A DNA stretch of 64,000 bases from JALOAT01 sp041677345 (GCA_041677345.1 JBAYQE010000002.1:1-64000); one strand, 5' to 3'; numbered from the stretch's first letter, positions 17,807 to 26,382 are shown. Numbers and translations: made by a program. The notes: generated by a model from the letters alone, not told the origin.

Positions 17807-18576
17807 GCATCCACCCGACCGCCATCGTCGACCCGAGCGCAAGACTCGCGGACGGCGTCTCCATTGGCGCCTACAGCATCATCGGTGCGGACGTGGAGAT
17901 CGGTGCCAATACTGTGATTGGCCCGCATGTGGTCATCCAGGGACCAACCCGGCTTGGACGTGACAACCACGTCTGTCAGTTTGCCTCGCTCGGTGAGGCG
18001 CCCCAGGACAAGAAGTACCAGGGTGAATCCACACGCCTGGAGATCGGTGACCGCAACATCATCCGCGAGTTCGTCACCATGAACCGCGGCACTCCAACAG
18101 GTGGCGGCATCACCCGCATCGGTAACGATGGGCTCTATATGGCTTACGTGCATGTAGCCCACGATTGCCGGATCGGCGACAAGGTGATCTTCTCGAACAA
18201 TGCCTCCCTGGCCGGCCATGTGCACGTGGAAGACTGGGTCATCCTGTCCGGCTTCACGCTGGTACATCAGTTCTGCTCCATTGGCGCGCATGCCTTCACC
18301 GGCATGGGCAGTGCCATTTCCAAGGACGTGCCGCCATACCTGATGGTCTCGGGTAATCCGGCCGAACCCCACGGCATCAACAAGGAGGGCCTCAAGCGCC
18401 GCGGTTTCCCGCCTGAGCAGATCCGCAGCCTGCGCAACGCCTACAAGGTGCTGTACCGCTCCGGCCTGTCGCTGGAAGAGGCCAAGTCCGAACTGGCAAA
18501 AATGGCCGAGGCCTCACCGGAACTGGTGCCGTTCACACAGTTCATGAACAACGCCAAGCGCAGCATCATCCGCTGA
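17803..18576 (+). CDS. lpxA: UDP-N-acetylglucosamine acyltransferase
   Basis: LpxA performs the first step of lipid A synthesis, O-acylation of UDP-GlcNAc. The 257-residue product has the beta-helix repeats from residue 1 to about 190, the catalytic His120 in HVAHDCRIG and the C-terminal helical domain with LKRRGFPPEQI. It overlaps fabZ by 4 nt. In many gammaproteobacteria lpxB comes next; here an intergenic region of about 410 bp and a cheW gene follow instead. Confidence 0.97.
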   Translation: MSIHPTAIVDPSARLADGVSIGAYSIIGADVEIGANTVIGPHVVIQGPTRLGRDNHVCQFASLGEAPQDKKYQGESTRLEIGDRNIIREFVTMNRGTPTGGGITRIGNDGLYMAYVHVAHDCRIGDKVIFSNNASLAGHVHVEDWVILSGFTLVHQFCSIGAHAFTGMGSAISKDVPPYLMVSGNPAEPHGINKEGLKRRGFPPEQIRSLRNAYKVLYRSGLSLEEAKSELAKMAEASPELVPFTQFMNNAKRSIIR

Positions 18577-18676
18577 CCGTAACACCGGGCGCGCCTGCGC
18601 CCGGGCTGCCTCACCGCTGTTCCCCAGCGCCTCCACCCCCTTCCTCTGCACCATAAAAAACCTTAATCCATACCTG

Positions 18677-18705
18677 CTGGCAGGGCATATCCTGACTCCT
18701 ATACT
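18677..18705 (+). promoter_or_regulatory. Candidate sigma-70 promoter upstream of a possible small RNA
   Basis: CTGGCA (18677-18682) and TATACT (18700-18705) are spaced by 17 bp, matching the consensus at 4 of 6 and 5 of 6 positions. Predicted transcription would start near 18712, about 100 nt before the terminator-like hairpin and 275 nt before cheW. Confidence 0.5.
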
Positions 18706-18711
18706 GAGTCT

Positions 18712-18841
18712 ACGGAAGGCATTGAACATCAGGCCGGCTGTGGTTGGAGTCTCTCCTCGTGGCGTCGATGTCTGTGTCTTTTCCTCCCCCTGCGCTTAAA
18801 TGCGCAACCCTGGCCCTGATCCCCAACAGGGCCTTTTTTTT
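18712..18841 (+). ncRNA. Possible small RNA or terminated leader upstream of cheW
   Basis: The interval between a promoter candidate and an intrinsic terminator would give an RNA of about 130 nt. No ORF in it looks like a protein, and I do not recognise a known RNA family (it does not match 6S, tmRNA, SRP or RNase P landmarks). It could equally be an attenuated cheW leader. The call rests only on the promoter-terminator arrangement. Confidence 0.35.
18812..18841 (+). terminator. Intrinsic terminator
   Basis: ggccctg (18812-18818) pairs perfectly with cagggcc (18827-18833) around an 8-nt loop, followed directly by eight T residues. It may terminate a transcript from the promoter at 18677-18705 or readthrough from lpxA. 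Confidence 0.8.
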
Positions 18842-18987
18842 GCAACCCCGAAAGCGTGTTCCTTCCATTGCCGCAAGGGTGCCTGCCTGGACGTCAACCG
18901 AGGTGTGTTATGGGAGGCAGCCGACGCCCTTACTTTAGGTGGATCGATGCCGATATACTGGCGGAGCCCGCCTATCGAGGAGTCATC

Positions 18988-19467
18988 ATGAGTCTGTCGG
19001 TCCAGACACGTAGTGATCCGGTTTCCCGTTGGGTGACCTTCAAGCTTGAAAACGAAACCTACGGCATCGACGTGATGCAGGTGCGTGAGGTCCTGCGCTG
19101 TACGGAGATCTCACCCGTGCCCGGGGCACCCGGTTATGTACTCGGCATCATCAACCTGCGCGGCAACGTGGTTTCAATCATCGATACACGTAGCCGATTC
19201 GGCCTGCCGTTCAGGGAAGTGGATGATGTCAGCCGTATCCTGATCCTGGAAGCGGGCAATGACCACGTCGTGGGTTTCCTGGTGGACAGCGTGCACGAGG
19301 TGCTGCAGTTGCACGCCTCGGAAATGGAATCACCCCCCGACACAGGGGCGGGCGATTCGGCGCGCTTCATCACCGGCCTTGCCAACCGCAAGGATGGCCT
19401 GCTGATCCTCGTGGATGCGGGCAGGCTGCTCTCCGACGAGGAACTGAGCGAATTGTCCAGTCTCTAA
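18988..19467 (+). CDS. cheW: CheW-domain chemotaxis/signalling coupling protein
   Basis: A 159-residue single CheW domain protein. CheW proteins couple chemoreceptors to the CheA kinase in the cytoplasm. Family features are WVTFKLENETYGIDVMQVRE at the start, ILGIINLRGNVVSIIDTRSRFG-type core (residues 52-75) and GLLILVDAGRLLS near the end. The ATG at 18988 has CGAGGAG at suitable spacing; longer frames reaching 18856 run into the terminator region. There is no cheA, receptor or other chemotaxis gene in the window, so it is an orphan here. It could belong to a chemotaxis, twitching or chemosensory-like pathway. Confidence 0.92.
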   Translation: MSLSVQTRSDPVSRWVTFKLENETYGIDVMQVREVLRCTEISPVPGAPGYVLGIINLRGNVVSIIDTRSRFGLPFREVDDVSRILILEAGNDHVVGFLVDSVHEVLQLHASEMESPPDTGAGDSARFITGLANRKDGLLILVDAGRLLSDEELSELSSL

Positions 19468-19586
19468 CCGTGGACCGGCAATGTGGACCAGACCTGTGCC
19501 GGTGCCGATGACGTCCTCGCCCCATTCCTTTCCGCGGCCTTGGCCAAGGCTGCCGTCCGTGGCCCGAGTCCCTGATCGAAACTGAT

Positions 19587-20633
19587 ATGTACAAGTTCAC
19601 CACCGCCTTCGTGGCTGTGTTTGTCGTCATCTTCGCGGCCGCCTGCGCGCGCCCGGCGGAGCAGATCTACGAAGACCGCTTCTACGTCTTCGGTACCCTG
19701 GCCGACGTCACCATTCATGGCGTTCCCGAACAGCAGGGGCGCGAGGCCGTGGCGGCCATCAGCGAGGATTTCCAGACCTGGCACCATGAATGGCACGCCT
19801 GGGAGCCCGGGCCACTCACCGAACTGAACGCGGCCATCGCAGCAGGCCGGCCCGCGGCCGTGCCCGCTTCGCTGCAGCCGTTGATCCAGAAATCCCAACA
19901 GATCGCCATGCAAAGTGAAGGGTTGTTCAACCCTGCCATTGGGCGTCTGCTGCGGTTGTGGGGGTTCCAATCCAGTGAACGCCCGCACGGACCGCCGCCG
20001 GACCCGGACGCCATTGCGGAATTGGTGCGCCAGGCACCCGCCATGGCCGATCTGCAGATGCATGATGGCGAGCTGAGCTCAAGCAATCCATCCGTGCAGT
20101 TGGACTTCGGCGGCATCGCCAAAGGCTACGCGGTGGACCTGGCGCTGCGGAAGCTGCGCACGATGGGGATAGCCAACGCCATCGTGAATGCGGGAGGAGG
20201 ATTGGGTGTTATCGGCAGTCGCGGTGACCGCCCCTGGCGTGTGGGTATTCGCCATCCCCAGGGGGCGGGTGTACTCGCCTCACTGGAGGTGCACGATGGC
20301 GAGAGCGTGCATACTTCGGGGAATTACGAGCGCTTCAGGGCGTATGAAAACCTGCGCTATGCACATATCCTGGACCCGCGTACAGGTTGGCCCGTGGAGG
20401 GCATCACCTCGGCCACCGTGATTCACCCGGACGGGACCGTGGCGGACGCCGCGGCCACCGTGCTGGTGATTGCCGGGCCGGACCATTGGCATCGCATGGC
20501 CCGGCGCATGGGCATCAGGTACGCCATGCTGGTGGACGAGGCGGGTACCGTCTACATGAATCAGGCGATGGCCGAGCGGGTGCAGTTCACCGGCGAGCAG
20601 CCGCCGCATATCAGCATTTCCCCACCCCTTTGA
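19587..20633 (+). CDS. apbE: FAD:protein FMN transferase, lipoprotein
   Basis: ApbE covalently attaches FMN to threonines of periplasm-facing subunits such as those of Na+-translocating NADH:quinone reductase and RNF complexes. The 348-residue product has a lipoprotein signal with Cys20 in FAAACARP. The ApbE core includes FGTLADVTIHG, VQLDFGGIAKGYAVDLA, NAGGGLGVIGSRGDRPW and HILDPRTGWPV, and the threonine/aspartate-rich metal-binding segment around DGTVADAAATVLVI is also visible. It follows cheW by 119 nt on the same strand. No flavinylation target is encoded nearby. Confidence 0.93.
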   Translation: MYKFTTAFVAVFVVIFAAACARPAEQIYEDRFYVFGTLADVTIHGVPEQQGREAVAAISEDFQTWHHEWHAWEPGPLTELNAAIAAGRPAAVPASLQPLIQKSQQIAMQSEGLFNPAIGRLLRLWGFQSSERPHGPPPDPDAIAELVRQAPAMADLQMHDGELSSSNPSVQLDFGGIAKGYAVDLALRKLRTMGIANAIVNAGGGLGVIGSRGDRPWRVGIRHPQGAGVLASLEVHDGESVHTSGNYERFRAYENLRYAHILDPRTGWPVEGITSATVIHPDGTVADAAATVLVIAGPDHWHRMARRMGIRYAMLVDEAGTVYMNQAMAERVQFTGEQPPHISISPPL

Positions 20634-20655
20634 GGGGATTATGGTGCGGCACCCC

Positions 20656-21141
20656 TCACTGCAGCGCGGATGTGCCGACCATGCCTCCACGGCTGTGCAG
20701 GATCTCCGTAACCCTTGCCTTGCGCCACGCACAGGCCTGCCGGAATGCCTCGCGCTTGCCGAGACGGTTCACCGAGAAGTACTTGTGCTTCTGCGGTCCG
20801 CCCTTGGTGGGGCACCAGGACGCCACATAGGCCCGGGTCACGGAATCTCCACGCTGCTTTTCCACGTAGTGCACGCCTACCATGCCTGACGTGTTGCGTT
20901 TGCATGAGGTAAAGACGCGACGTGGGGATTCAGCGCTATCGCCAAACAGCTTCTGGCGGATTTCGTCGCGGTATTCGCGCGCAGCATCCATGGCGCGGCG
21001 CTTGCCGCCGTACTGGCCGTCGGAAAAGAGCTTCTGGTAGAGCTTGCCATCCTTCACGACCCGCACCCAATAACCGCGCACCTTCTCGTGATCCATACGC
21101 GTGATGTTGCGATTCCTCGGATTGCGTCTGCTCAGTTTCAT
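20656..21141 (-). CDS. AP2/ERF-domain-like protein (two AP2-type halves)
   Basis: A basic 161-residue protein. Residues 76-150 resemble an AP2/ERF-type DNA-binding domain: NTSGMVGVHYVEK, then WCPTKGGPQKHKYFSVNRLG, then a helix (KREAFRQACAWRKARV). A shorter, diverged copy appears at residues 15-66 (DHEKVRGYWVRVVKDGK, then GGKRRAMDAAREYRDEI). Bacterial AP2 domains occur in phage and homing endonucleases and in stand-alone proteins; no HNH or other nuclease motif is visible. It is convergent with apbE and has its own promoter candidate. The DNA target and role are unknown. Confidence 0.75.
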   Translation of the reverse strand: MKLSRRNPRNRNITRMDHEKVRGYWVRVVKDGKLYQKLFSDGQYGGKRRAMDAAREYRDEIRQKLFGDSAESPRRVFTSCKRNTSGMVGVHYVEKQRGDSVTRAYVASWCPTKGGPQKHKYFSVNRLGKREAFRQACAWRKARVTEILHSRGGMVGTSALQ

Positions 21142-21179
21142 GGCGTTAGTGTCGCTCTGTTGACGCTAGGTTGGATTCA

Positions 21180-21208
21180 GTTATAGGAGAAACTCACGGC
21201 TTTGCAAA
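21180..21208 (-). promoter_or_regulatory. Candidate promoter of the AP2-like gene
   Basis: On the minus strand TTTGCA (21208-21203) and TATAAC (21185-21180) are 17 bp apart. The start point would lie about 30 nt upstream of the ATG at 21141. Match to consensus is moderate (4 of 6 and 5 of 6). Confidence 0.45.
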
Positions 21209-21482
21209 GTTCGACCCGGTGCCGGCGCAGCAGTTCCTAACAAGTACGAATACGCATAAGCACAACCCTTTTTATGTGACACGTTACCTGAATAAGAGCT
21301 GGAGGGAAAAACGGGGGAAACCCGGTACTTTCGTATACAGGTTTTGTGTGAGGATTGATCAGGAATTCACCGTTGAAACCACGCAGGAACCAAGGGCACC
21401 AAGACGCCATACTGTTTGATGAAAACCGCTCGTCCGGTTACCCGTGCCGTCAGCAAACGGGAAAGCACGGGCACGGCCATGG

Positions 21483-21510
21483 GCAGAGGGTGCCTCCCGG
21501 CACCCTCTGC
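21483..21510 (-). terminator. Hairpin downstream of glmS
   Basis: gcagagggtgcc (21483-21494) and ggcaccctctgc (21499-21510) form a perfect 12-bp stem with a 4-nt loop, 22 nt after the glmS stop. There is no T-run on the minus strand, so it may stabilise the mRNA 3' end or act with Rho rather than as a classic terminator. Confidence 0.55.
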
Positions 21511-21531
21511 TGCTGATACACGCCGGCCGGA

Positions 21532-23361
21532 TCATTCCACTGTCACGGATTTTGCCAGGTTGCGCGGTTGATCCACGTCGGCACCTTTCACCACGGCAGT
21601 GTGGTAGGCGAGCAATTGCAGCGGCAAGGTGAACACCACCGGTGACACACACTCGTCCACTGCGCCGAGACGTATCACGCGACTGTCATCGGCCAGACCC
21701 TCGGCCGTACGATCGTCGGCGAAGACGATGGTGCGCCCACCGCGAGCCTGTACTTCCCGGAGGTTGGAAAGTGTCTTCGTGCGCAGGTGATCATGCGGAA
21801 GATTGACGATGACGGGCATCTCGCTATCCACCAACGCCAGTGGTCCGTGCTTGAGCTCACCTGCCGGATAGGCCTCGGCATGGATGTATGAGATCTCCTT
21901 CAACTTGAGCGCACCCTCCATGGCCACCGGATACTGGATACCACGTCCGAGGAACAGGGCATGATTATGGTGCGACAGCTCCGTGGCGAGCGCCTCCAGA
22001 CCAAGGTCGCAATGCAGCAGTTCGTGCAGGCGTTCAGGCAATTGCATCAGGGCATTGAGCCAGCGTTGCTCATAATCAGCCACCGCAGCGGCACGGTGGG
22101 ACAGTGCCAGGCTCAGCACGGCCAACGCCATGAGCTGCCCAACGAAGGCTTTGGTCGAAGCGACGCCAATCTCCGGACCGGCGCGGGTCAGCATGGAAAG
22201 ATCCGATTCCCGGACCAGCGAACTGTTGGGCACATTGCATATCGCCAGACTGCCGAGGTAATCCTTTCCGGCGGCTTCGCGCAGGGCGGCGAGCGTATCT
22301 GCCGTTTCACCCGATTGCGAGATGGTCAGCAGTAGCGTGCCTGGTGCAACGACATGGCGGCGATAACGATATTCACTGGCCACCTCCACCTGACAGGGCA
22401 CACCCGACTCCTCGAGCCAGTAACGTGCGATCATGCCCGCGTGATAGCTGGTGCCGCAGGCGACAATCTGCACATGGCGCACCTGCTCGAATAATTGTTG
22501 CGCCTGTGGCGCCAGCCGATCCAGGTTGAGTCGACCGTTGTCCATCCAGGATTCCAGGGTGCGCGCAATCACCATCGGTTGCTCATAAATCTCCTTCAGC
22601 ATGTAATGCCGAAAGCCGGCCTTGTCGGCCATGGCATTACTGGACTGCACTTCGCTCGCGTTCCGCTCGACCCGTTGACCGTTGGCATCGTAGATGCGCA
22701 AGCTGTCGCAGCCAAGCTCAACAACGTCACCTTCTTCCAGGTAGATAAAGTTGTGGGCGACTGGAAGTAGGGCATAAGTATCCGAGGCCACGTAACACCC
22801 GGTGGTTCCGACACCAACCACCAACGGACTGCCCTGGCGGGCCGCGACCAAGTGATCAGGGGCAGCGCTGGAGACAACGGCAAAAGTAAACGCACCTTCT
22901 AGGCGATGCACTGCAGCGGTGACCGCGTCACGCAGGCTTCCGGTCCGCTGCAGGTTCAATTCAACCAGGTGAGCGATGACTTCAGTATCTGTCTCGCTGA
23001 CGAAGCGGTAACCCGCCGCTTCCAGTTCAGCGCGCAGCTCTTGATGATTTTCCACGATGCCGTTGTGTACCACGGCGACGCTGTCGCGGCTCACGTGAGG
23101 ATGGGCATTGTCGGTGTGAGGTCGCCCGTGGGTCGCCCAGCGTGTGTGGGCGATGCCCACGAGACCGTGCAAGGGTTGCTCCTGTAGCAGTTCGGCCAGC
23201 GCCGTTACCTTGCCCACCGCGCGCTGGCGCATGATATGCCCATGAGCATTCACCACGGCTACTCCGGCTGAATCATAACCGCGGTACTCCAGCCGTCGCA
23301 GTCCGTCCATGAGCGCGGGCATGAGATCGGAAGAGCTGACGCCCCCGATGATTCCGCACAT
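21532..23361 (-). CDS. glmS: Glutamine--fructose-6-phosphate aminotransferase (isomerizing)
   Basis: GlmS makes glucosamine-6-phosphate from fructose-6-phosphate and glutamine, feeding UDP-GlcNAc for peptidoglycan, lipid A and exopolysaccharide. Starting at the ATG at 23361 puts the glutaminase nucleophile at Cys2 (MCGIIGG) and gives 609 residues, the usual size. The longer frame to 23448 would block the required N-terminal Cys. Two SIS domains follow (CGTSYHAG, SQSGETADT), and the C-terminus ends NLAKSVTVE. It lies next to the nucleotide-sugar dehydrogenase, 14 nt upstream of it on the same strand. No glmU is present. Confidence 0.97.
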   Translation of the reverse strand: MCGIIGGVSSSDLMPALMDGLRRLEYRGYDSAGVAVVNAHGHIMRQRAVGKVTALAELLQEQPLHGLVGIAHTRWATHGRPHTDNAHPHVSRDSVAVVHNGIVENHQELRAELEAAGYRFVSETDTEVIAHLVELNLQRTGSLRDAVTAAVHRLEGAFTFAVVSSAAPDHLVAARQGSPLVVGVGTTGCYVASDTYALLPVAHNFIYLEEGDVVELGCDSLRIYDANGQRVERNASEVQSSNAMADKAGFRHYMLKEIYEQPMVIARTLESWMDNGRLNLDRLAPQAQQLFEQVRHVQIVACGTSYHAGMIARYWLEESGVPCQVEVASEYRYRRHVVAPGTLLLTISQSGETADTLAALREAAGKDYLGSLAICNVPNSSLVRESDLSMLTRAGPEIGVASTKAFVGQLMALAVLSLALSHRAAAVADYEQRWLNALMQLPERLHELLHCDLGLEALATELSHHNHALFLGRGIQYPVAMEGALKLKEISYIHAEAYPAGELKHGPLALVDSEMPVIVNLPHDHLRTKTLSNLREVQARGGRTIVFADDRTAEGLADDSRVIRLGAVDECVSPVVFTLPLQLLAYHTAVVKGADVDQPRNLAKSVTVE

Positions 23362-23375
23362 GATCCACCTCCGTG

Positions 23376-24653
23376 TCAGAGCCGGCCGTGGGTAGTGCCG
23401 GCGGGAAGAATACCCTTGACGTCGAAGATCACATGGGTCGGCTTGCACAGCGCAGTGATGCCTGTCGCGCCCATTTCAACGAATTGTCGATGCGCGACCG
23501 CCAGTACAACAGCGTCGTACTCTCCATGAGCGGGGAGCTTGACGGGCATGATGCCGCACTCGGTGCGCGCAGTGTCTGCGTCCACCCAGGGGTCATGTAC
23601 ATCCACCTCGACCCCGAAGCTGCGCAAGGCTTCCACGATATCCGTGCTGCGGGTATTGCGCAGATCCGGGCAGTTCTCCTTGAACGTGAGCCCGAGCAGG
23701 AGCACGCGCGAGCCGACGCCCGGAATGCCGTGCTTCGCCATGAGCTGAACCACACGTTCAGCCACATGTTTGCCCATGTTTTCGTTGATGAGACGGCTTG
23801 CAGGGATCAGTGTCGGCTGGTAACCGGTCTCCTGCGCCTTATGCGTGAGGTAATAAGGGTCTACACCGATGCAATGGCCCCCGACCAGGCCGGGGCGGAA
23901 GTGCAGGAAGTTCCACTTCGTGCCCGCGGCTTCGAGTACGTCGAGGGTATCAATGCCGAGCCGGCCAAAGATGTGGGAAAGCTCGTTCATGAGCGCGATG
24001 TTCACGTCGCGCTGGGTGTTCTCGATCACCTTGGCCGCTTCAGCCACACGGATGCTGCTGGCCTTGTAGGTGCCTGCGGGAATGATGCGTGCGTAAAGCG
24101 CATCCACGAAGTCTGCCGTTTCCGGGGTGGAGCCGGACGTAATCTTGCGGATGGTGGTGAGGGTGTGCTCCCTGTCGCCGGGATTGATGCGCTCGGGACT
24201 GTAGCCCACGAAGAAGTCTCGGTTGAACGTGAGTCCGGAGACGGCTGCAAGAATGGGTACACAGACCTCTTCGGTGGCGCCCGGGTATACCGTGGATTCG
24301 TATACCACCACATCTCCCTGTTTCAGTACCTTGCCCACCGTACGGCTCGCTGCTTCGAGCGGCCGCAGGTCGGGCCACTTATGCCTGTTCACGGGCGTGG
24401 GAACACCGACGACGTACACGTTGCATCCGGTCAGGTCGTCCACCGAGTGTGAGTACGTCAAGTGGTGTGCCTCTGCGAGGCCTTCTGCACCGACCTCGAG
24501 TGTGCTGTCGTACCCGGCGCGCAATTCGGCAATGCGCTCTTCCTTGATATCAAATCCGACCGTGGGGAACTGGCGACCGAATTCTACGGCCAGGGGCAAA
24601 CCTACATAACCAAGTCCGACGATGCCAACTCGGGTAGTGTCGACATTGAACAT
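23376..24653 (-). CDS. Nucleotide-sugar dehydrogenase (UDP-HexNAc 6-dehydrogenase, TviB/WbpO-like)
   Basis: This NAD-dependent enzyme oxidises C6 of a UDP-N-acetylhexosamine to a uronic acid for polysaccharide synthesis. The 425-residue product has the Rossmann motif GIVGLGYVGLPLA (10-22), the catalytic Lys208 (EAAKVIENT), the nucleophile Cys261 in GGHCIGVDPYYL and the C-terminal UDP-binding domain. Sequence features such as VPTPVNRHKWPDL and STVYPGATEE are those of TviB/WbpO/WbpA-type rather than UDP-glucose dehydrogenases. Whether it uses UDP-GlcNAc, UDP-GalNAc or UDP-ManNAc cannot be read off. WecB and GalE genes at the far end of the cluster could supply the latter two. It is co-directional with glmS and divergent from the sugar-transferase gene. 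Confidence 0.9.
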   Translation of the reverse strand: MFNVDTTRVGIVGLGYVGLPLAVEFGRQFPTVGFDIKEERIAELRAGYDSTLEVGAEGLAEAHHLTYSHSVDDLTGCNVYVVGVPTPVNRHKWPDLRPLEAASRTVGKVLKQGDVVVYESTVYPGATEEVCVPILAAVSGLTFNRDFFVGYSPERINPGDREHTLTTIRKITSGSTPETADFVDALYARIIPAGTYKASSIRVAEAAKVIENTQRDVNIALMNELSHIFGRLGIDTLDVLEAAGTKWNFLHFRPGLVGGHCIGVDPYYLTHKAQETGYQPTLIPASRLINENMGKHVAERVVQLMAKHGIPGVGSRVLLLGLTFKENCPDLRNTRSTDIVEALRSFGVEVDVHDPWVDADTARTECGIMPVKLPAHGEYDAVVLAVAHRQFVEMGATGITALCKPTHVIFDVKGILPAGTTHGRL

Positions 24654-24863
24654 TTTGGACTTTCCTTAGTCGCGGTTGGTATGTCCGTACACCTGCTCCA
24701 TGCAGGTTGTGCGAAGTATAGGTTTCGTACGCACGCCGGCGGCATGTCCAGGCCACAACACACAAAACGTTGATGGTGGGCTCAAGAGAGGCGCGTGTGC
24801 GCTTTTAGACCAAACTTCTATGCTCTTGCCAACTGCAAACAGCGAGGCAGCAAAGGTGCCACC

Positions 24864-26240
24864 ATGAGGCCACTCCGCGTGCTCGGCCATCGCGTGAGTA
24901 TTCCATTATTGTTGTTGTCCCTATTGGAGGCAGTGGCGGCGGGAGTCGCGGTATACGCGGCCATTGCGTTCGATGCCTTTGGCGCAGTCGCGGATTCAGC
25001 ACCGCTTTCGATTCCGGTGTTCGCCGCCATGTCATTGATGGTGCTTATGTCGGCGTTGGGACTTTACCAACTCAATCTCCGTGCCACGTTTGTGGGTATC
25101 GTGGTGCGTACGGCCATCGCCTTCATGGCGGCGCTGCCACTGATAGGCACGCTTTATATCATCATTCCCGTAGAGCCACCGAGCATGCAGGCCGTGGCGG
25201 CATCGGCCATGGTCGCCTTCATCACTATCGCCCTCCTGCACGCCGTGTTCTTCACCTGTGCCGACGCGGGCCTGTTGAAGAGACGCATCCTGGTTCTTGG
25301 CGGCGGCCCGGGTACGCAAGCGCTGGCGGCACTGCGCCGGAGTGCCGATCGGCGCGGCTTCGAGCTGGTCGGACATGTGCCGCTCGATGGTGAGGCAGGG
25401 CCAGGACCGTCTTTTATTGCAGATCGGCCGCTGGCGGAGATCGCCCGGAGCGTGGGCGCAGACGAGATCGTGGTATCGGTAGCCGATCGCAGAGGGCGCC
25501 TGCCGCTGGAGGCACTGATGGACTGCCGTTATGCGGGCATCGGGGTCGTGGAAATGATCGATTTCATCGAGCGTGAGGCCGGAAAGGTTCGCGTCGACTT
25601 GCTACGCCCAGGATGGATGCTGTTCAACACGGGTGAGACGGGCAGGCCGGGGGTGTTCGCCAAACGGGCACTGGACCTTGTGGCCGGCCTGCTACTGCTG
25701 ATGGTCGGCCTGCCGTTCATGATGGCCACCGCGCTTGCGGTGAAGATCGAGGACGGCTGGCGTGCTCCCGTATTGTATCGTCAACGCCGTGTAGGACAAG
25801 GCGGCACCTTGTTCGAGCTGGTGAAATTCCGCAGCATGCGTGTCGATGCGGAGGCGGACGGCAGGCCGCGTTTCGCTGCGACCGACGACGATCGTGTCAC
25901 CCGCGTGGGCCGGATCATACGCAAGGTGCGCATCGATGAACTGCCACAACTCTTCAACGTGATCCGTGGCGACATGAGCTTGGTCGGGCCGCGACCCGAG
26001 CGACCGGAATTCGTGGCGAAGCTGGAGTGCGAGATACCGTTCTATCGCGAACGCCACCGTATCAAACCCGGCATCACGGGCTGGGCACAGTTGCTATACC
26101 CGTACGGAGCCACACAGCAGGACATGCTGGAGAAGACGCAGTACGATCTTTATTACCTTAAGAACCGCGGACTGCTGCTCGACCTTATCATCTTGCTGCA
26201 GACTGTTGAAGTGGTCGTGTTCGGTAAGGGAGCACGATAA
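24864..26240 (+). CDS. Undecaprenyl-phosphate sugar phosphotransferase, EpsB2/exosortase-A-system type
   Basis: This initiating transferase puts the first sugar-1-phosphate on undecaprenyl phosphate at the inner membrane. From the ATG at 24864 it has 458 residues: four N-terminal membrane helices (about 10-125), a nucleotide-binding-like domain (RRILVLGGGPG near 145), another membrane helix around 275-295 and the bacterial sugar transferase domain. The last contains KFRSMRVDAE, RIIRKVRIDELPQL and GDMSLVGPRPERPEFV, and the domain ends with the typical YDLYYLKNR. Families of this length and pattern are usually found in XrtA-linked exopolysaccharide loci. It opens the cluster, divergent from the dehydrogenase. 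Confidence 0.9.
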   Translation: MRPLRVLGHRVSIPLLLLSLLEAVAAGVAVYAAIAFDAFGAVADSAPLSIPVFAAMSLMVLMSALGLYQLNLRATFVGIVVRTAIAFMAALPLIGTLYIIIPVEPPSMQAVAASAMVAFITIALLHAVFFTCADAGLLKRRILVLGGGPGTQALAALRRSADRRGFELVGHVPLDGEAGPGPSFIADRPLAEIARSVGADEIVVSVADRRGRLPLEALMDCRYAGIGVVEMIDFIEREAGKVRVDLLRPGWMLFNTGETGRPGVFAKRALDLVAGLLLLMVGLPFMMATALAVKIEDGWRAPVLYRQRRVGQGGTLFELVKFRSMRVDAEADGRPRFAATDDDRVTRVGRIIRKVRIDELPQLFNVIRGDMSLVGPRPERPEFVAKLECEIPFYRERHRIKPGITGWAQLLYPYGATQQDMLEKTQYDLYYLKNRGLLLDLIILLQTVEVVVFGKGAR

Positions 26241-26354
26241 TCCAGGTGTGTATCAGGCGCGTGGTCGTATGCCTCCTTAATCAATGGGGAATACACACTC
26301 ACGAGGAGCATGTCACGCTTCCCTTGAAAGGGCCCTGGGTTATCGTGACAGTGC

Positions 26355-26382
26355 TTGACAGCGAAAGGTGCTGAACTAGAGT
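26355..26382 (+). promoter_or_regulatory. Candidate sigma-70 promoter of the polysaccharide export operon
   Basis: A consensus TTGACA (26355-26360) and TAGAGT (26377-26382) are separated by 16 bp, about 55 nt before the start of the Wza-like gene. An imperfect dyad (gtcacg at 26312-26317, cgtgac at 26344-26349) just upstream might be an operator. Confidence 0.6.

Larger units (their letters stand above)
18577..18987. other. Intergenic region between lpxA and cheW
   Basis: This gene-free stretch of 411 bp holds a good sigma-70 promoter candidate (18677-18705), a terminator-like hairpin with eight T (18812-18841) and, nearer cheW, a second TATACT hexamer (18954-18959) without a good -35. The last of these may drive cheW. 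No ORF with family resemblance is present. A G/C-rich tract just after the lpxA stop (cgggcgcgcctgcgcccgg, 18587-18605) can form a short hairpin that may end the lpx transcript. Confidence 0.6.
21142..21531. other. Intergenic region between the AP2-like gene and glmS
   Basis: These 390 bp contain the AP2 gene promoter candidate (21180-21208), a stretch less GC-rich than the neighbours (about 21230-21420), a motif of the accaagggcaccaag type near 21390 that resembles a degenerate dispersed repeat, and a perfect hairpin at 21483-21510 after glmS. A plus-strand ORF at 21171-21419 starting with TTG was not accepted as a gene. Confidence 0.55.

Noticed and set aside
18677..18700. Possible sigma-54 site (TGGCA near 18678)
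   Set aside because: The -12 element (TTGC/TGC) is absent at the required distance; the sigma-70 reading fits better.
21171..21419. Plus-strand ORF of 82 codons between the AP2-like gene and glmS
   Set aside because: It starts with TTG, has no ribosome binding site or family resemblance, and overlaps the promoter of the divergent AP2-like gene.
23362..23448. N-terminal extension of glmS
   Set aside because: The glutaminase needs Cys at position 2 after Met removal, which fixes the start at 23361.
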